From positions 106,443,548 through 106,507,547 of the forward strand of contig CM072884.1 of NCBI GenBank assembly GCA_037013685.1: a stretch of 64,000 bases of DNA. The letters run 5' to 3'. The DNA comes from Acridotheres tristis. Its lineage: Eukaryota; Chordata; Aves; Passeriformes; Sturnidae. Position 1 is the stretch's first letter. Each line of letters starts with the position of its first letter. This document shows, piece after piece, positions 59,791-64,000 of this stretch. Below the pieces are notes generated by a model that saw only the letters and a list, made by a program, of their open reading frames with translations, was not told the origin of the DNA and did no database searches. Both the position numbers and the translations under genes were made by a program.

Positions 59791-62700
59791 GTGAAATCAC
59801 CTCCTGGGTTAGCAGGGACAGCTCTGCAGCACAATGTCAATATAAAGGATGTCACACTCACCAGAGCCTCAGAGAGATGATGAGCATCAGATAAACACTG
59901 GAGCAAATTGGAAAGTTTTGCTGTTCTCTGATGTTATCAGCTCATTTGTAGGAATCATCTGATTTATGGAAAATGTCATATTTAATTATGTCTCTCAATC
60001 TCTTTGTTCTCTTCTTCTGTGAAGATGGTTTATGGTTTGGAAAAAGCACAAGATGATTAACTGCAGATGTGATTTCTTGTTTTCCGGATATTTGAATTAA
60101 TTGCCCATAATTGTGTGTCATCATGTACTGTGTGTTACCAGGCTGAACAAAAAAGACAAAAGCCAGGAATTAGACCAAAACTTTCCTTTTCTATCTCTGT
60201 TTATTGGTATTGAAGGTATATGAATGGTTTATCCAAAGCTAATTTTTAGGAGGAAAGAGCCACAATTTTAACATTGATTCATAAACTCCTGCTCTGAGTA
60301 AACAGATAAAACAGAGCTGATGTTTCTGAAAGCTTTTTCTACACAGACCTGAACAACTGAAGCTGCAACAGTGGAGAAAAAATCTGCTCCGTGGTGGGTG
60401 CAGAAAACATGTTACAAAACATATTTTACTCTGCTGCATATTTTTTCCAGCAAGGTTTGTGATTAAATTTTGAGGGTTCAACCCATTAAAGAAAAGTGCA
60501 ACTTTTGCTGCAAAAGGTCAAGTTGTGCCAGTAAACACATGTATAGATAGCACCAGTAACTATCAAAAAGAGCTGATGCCAAGGGCTTTCCAAGCTCTGC
60601 CAACAGATTTTGGTATCCAGCCCTGCTCTCTGGTGTTTTTCCCTATCAGCTGTATGGGGACTTCAGGCTCCTAAACCTTGCATATAAATAAAACAGATAA
60701 ACTAGAAATGTCCTTCCTATCTCCTCTACCTCTACCATGTTACACTGGAGTGAGATGAGAGGAAATTTGCTGCAAAGACTGAGGGCTGCTGTTGCCATCT
60801 TCCTGTGCTAATCCAAGTGCCACTGCCCTCCTTGGATGCCTTTCAGATGCCACATTTTCATCCTTTTTTTCCAGCTGTAATGGTTTAAGACAGAAAACAC
60901 TGGGATGGTGAGCATGTTTTGATCATGGTACATGGTACATTTCTTCTGTGCCTCTTCCAATGCAGATTATGTTGAGGCAGCATGAACGAAGTATTTTTAT
61001 ATATTAATTCTTGAGTTTTCTTTCCCTGACTGGTTAAGCCCTGCTAAATGCAATTATTCTAAGTTGCTTTCTGCAAAATATCAACTCAACTATAACAGCA
61101 GAGCAGCCTTTCAGCATCCACTGGTCCTAATTGATAAGGAGAAGTAACAGCAAGGGGTTGCATTTTAGTCTGGCATAATTTTGACATCTTGATGGCTCTG
61201 CACATTGCCCAGCTTCAGGAATGTAAAATTTGCAGTTTGCTCAGTAGCATCAATGAAGAGAAAAGCTGCATGGGTCTCTCACACCTCTGGAGAAGTGATC
61301 AGGGTCCTGTTTCTACAGCTGTCTGGTTCGTGGGCTCACCCAAGATAATAAGAGTTGTACCTGAATCTTTGCAAGGGTCTCTCCTCCCTTCAGCCCTCCC
61401 TTTGGTTCAGCAGCCCTGACCAGAAGATTCTCCCTGGACACTGATCCCCAGTATCTGGGAGGAGGCAGCGTGTAGAAGTGATGAGAGAGCCCCACTTATT
61501 TTCTTCTCTATGAGGTTAAGACTGAAATTTTCCTTTGCTAACATACAGTATTGATTTTCAGCACTTTGCCACCATGACAGAAACAAGTATCTTCTGAGAC
61601 CTGACCCCCATGCACTTTATAAACTTTTTTTTAAACTAATTAGTCGTTTTGGTTTTTTTACCCCAGAAATGTTAATATTTGAGAACCCTAGAGAAAGGAT
61701 GGTGAATTCCAGAACAGGATGCAGACTTTTATTTGCAGTGATGCCCTTTACCATAGCTCAGCAGGAGATGCTGAGAAGCACGCTAACAGAACCTTACCAC
61801 TGTGCCCATGAATTTCCTCCCTGATGATTTCATGTTTGCAAATGCTGTTTAATAAGTGATAATAGTACAGTGTTAATTATACTGTGTATATCGACACTGG
61901 AAACTGAATCTTAGCTTGCTTTTTAGGTGACTTTTTAGGTTGCTTTTGAAACTCACCCTGGCTGCATCTTGACCTTTTATTTATTTATTTCAACAGTTCT
62001 GTTTGTGGCAGTAACATTTACATGGATGTGTGCTACTGCTCCTGACAGCTCTCTGTATATTTTTGAGAATAGTTCTAATTGTTGAGGTTTGCCTAAAGCT
62101 AAGCATAGTCATTTGTTGCAGCAATTAGAGAATGTCACATATCCCTTGTGCTGCCTTCGCTCTGCTTAAAATCTGTTGCTAGCAATTTGTTTAATTGTTC
62201 TGCTGGACATGAACAGTAGTAGCAGTAAATGGCATTGCAGTATGTTAAGCTCTGCCCAAATTGAGACAAAGCAATGTTTTCTGCTGAGAACATTTTTGTA
62301 CTGTGCATTGTACGCTGTTTTGTGGACAAAGATGGCTGGTAAGACATTTGCAGCTGTTGTCAAGATTCCTGTTATGTCTTTTAAATTAAAATACTGAAAT
62401 GTTGCTGTGTCTTTGTTTCTCCTAAAATTAATTACAGGAAACTATGTCTCCCAGGAATATCCCATATTATCTTACTGAGGTAAAGACATCACTTATATGT
62501 GATGACAAAGGCAAGGGGATTTGCACGTCTTTGGAGGTGGGACTCCATTGATGGTGTCTCTGTCTCTCCTTTTTTTTGTCTTAAAAGCACTTAAAGGGTA
62601 GAAATTAAGCTATTTTTGATTTCATAAGCATTAAATATGATTTCTTTTACATATGGAATTCTAAGGAAAAGGAAATTCCTCCTTGCTATATAATTATTTT

Positions 62701-64000
62701 ACATGTATATTAACTCTGCCTGCTCACCATTTCTGAATCTCCTGCCTTTTCCCTAGTTCAAGATCCTGCCCACTTGAAAATCCAGGTATGTTCAAAATGC
62801 ATATTTTCTGTAATTTCTGATTCTGATATATTTTTTATTATTATTATAAGAAAAATCAGCAAGTATTCGACCCCTCAATTTACACTTTCAGCAGAGTTGT
62901 GTTCACTTCAACTTATCTCAGAGCTGAGGGCTCTCTTAAATATTCTTGTGGCCCTCCAGTTCCCTGGGCTTTTATGTCTTGCTGTGCCTTCCCAGTGAGA
63001 AAGGAGGCAAACCCTGCTCCTGGGCTCTGGAACAGTCTGAAAGCCTGGCTCAGTTCCTGTGCCCACTGAGGGGACACCAGTTCAGCAGGGCTCGGTGGTC
63101 TCTTGCTGTGGTTTGGGCACAGGTTCTTTTGCCCTCACACCACCCTTGTCTAGCTCGTCCTTGTGCTGGTTCTGGCCTTTATGGGTAGGTCAGACACCCA
63201 AAAACTGGAAGGCAGCTCTAGGCAGGGGAAGAACCCTCCTGCCATTTCTCTGCTCTCTGTACCTTTGCTCAGGACTGTACTCAAGGACTTGCTTGAGGGT
63301 CTGGAAGATACCTCTGTCACTCCTGTACAACTGAACTGTAGCTCCTCCTCCTCTCTGAGGTAATAGATGACAAATTCTCCTTGTAAATTCTGAAGTATGT
63401 GCCATCCTATTTATTGAAATTCAGGTTTTGGTTACTTTTTGGCTTTGTGGGTGGCAATGGGAGACATGTTGGTAACTAGATACGCACTAGCACATTCTGC
63501 ACGGACAGTGGCATTCCCATTTGTTCCCTCTGTGTTTCACAGAGCTTGCAGCAGCTGGGTCACTGCTTGAAAGAGGCCAGAGAAGAAAAGCATGTGCTCT
63601 CCTCAGCTGCCCCATGTCCTCACTGGCTCCTCTAGCCCAGGCAGCCTTGCTGCTCCCTGCCTTCCAGCATCTGCAGGTGGTTTCCCACTCTCCTCTTCAG
63701 CAAGCTGCTGTAAAAATATCCTCCAGCCAAAAATGGGGAGAGAGAAATGGGCAGCAGCTACATGGCCAAGAGGAGCTGTGCCACTTCCTAAGAGCATGAA
63801 GCAGTCACTCCCTTTTTGCTTCCTGGGGATGTAGAGCAGGAACAGAGACTGTGGTGAGTGGCTGGAAGTGTTCAAGCACTGAGATTGCACAGCCTGAGCT
63901 CTATTATTCCCTCACGTCAATTTAAAAAGTGGGTTGTGATCGTAAGAGCATTTAAATACGCTCCAGGTTACTCTTTAGCCTCTGCATTTTCATTAATTAT

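Larger units (their letters stand above)
58591..64000. other. intergenic region downstream of SYTL5: no gene assigned
   Basis: In mammals the next gene beyond SYTL5 is SRPX, on the opposite strand. I could not find any SRPX exon here. Two short plus-strand ORFs at 59171-59440 and 59550-59790 look weakly galectin-like. The last 1.1 kb is GC-richer, with overlapping short ORFs on both strands that I take as chance. Confidence 0.55.

Noticed and set aside
62946..63890. Overlapping ORFs near the right end
   Set aside because: They lie in GC-richer intergenic DNA. No SRPX or other family motif was found in any frame.

Overview
The window is AT-rich vertebrate DNA, almost certainly from a bird and probably a songbird. 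The evidence is several CR1 LINE remnants, including minus-strand 3' ends that carry the avian 'tcatagaatcacagaatg' terminus, and a 656-bp solo LTR that resembles passerine endogenous retrovirus LTRs. There are no mammalian SINEs. Nothing bacterial was seen: no operons, no CRISPR array and no long uninterrupted genes.

One protein-coding gene is recognisable. It is SYTL5 (synaptotagmin-like protein 5, Slp5), on the plus strand, with coding parts of 18 exons from the ATG at 9112 to the TGA at 57016. I assembled the exons by hand from splice sites, codon phase and family resemblance. All 17 junctions are phase-compatible, and the exons sum to 2352 nt, giving a 783-residue protein. In order, the protein has an SHD1 helix, a zinc finger with eight Cys in four CxxC pairs, an SHD2 segment with a TGEWFFE Rab27-contact motif, a long Ser-rich variable linker, and C2A and C2B domains. 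It ends in the family's conserved C-terminus. SYTL5 is a Rab27 effector that tethers secretory or lysosome-related organelles to membranes.

Layout: 1-9111 holds no confirmed coding sequence and is either upstream sequence or intron 1, with the untranslated part of the ATG exon at its end. 9112-28006 encodes the Rab-binding half, separated by two introns of about 9 kb. 29268-45888 encodes the linker in small exons. These include a CpG-rich exon at 34649-34766, a GC-AG intron, a 48-nt microexon and an NAGNAG acceptor. 46848-57016 encodes the C2 domains. 57017 to about 58.6 kb is the likely 3' UTR. The rest, to 64000, is intergenic DNA with no assigned gene, apart from two weak ORFs near 59.2-59.8 kb that faintly resemble galectin strands.

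No clearly novel system was found. The points most worth checking are the splice features of the linker exons, the solo LTR with intact 5-bp target duplications, the paired CR1 remnants around exon 16, a strong hairpin just upstream of exon 7, and the galectin-like ORFs downstream.
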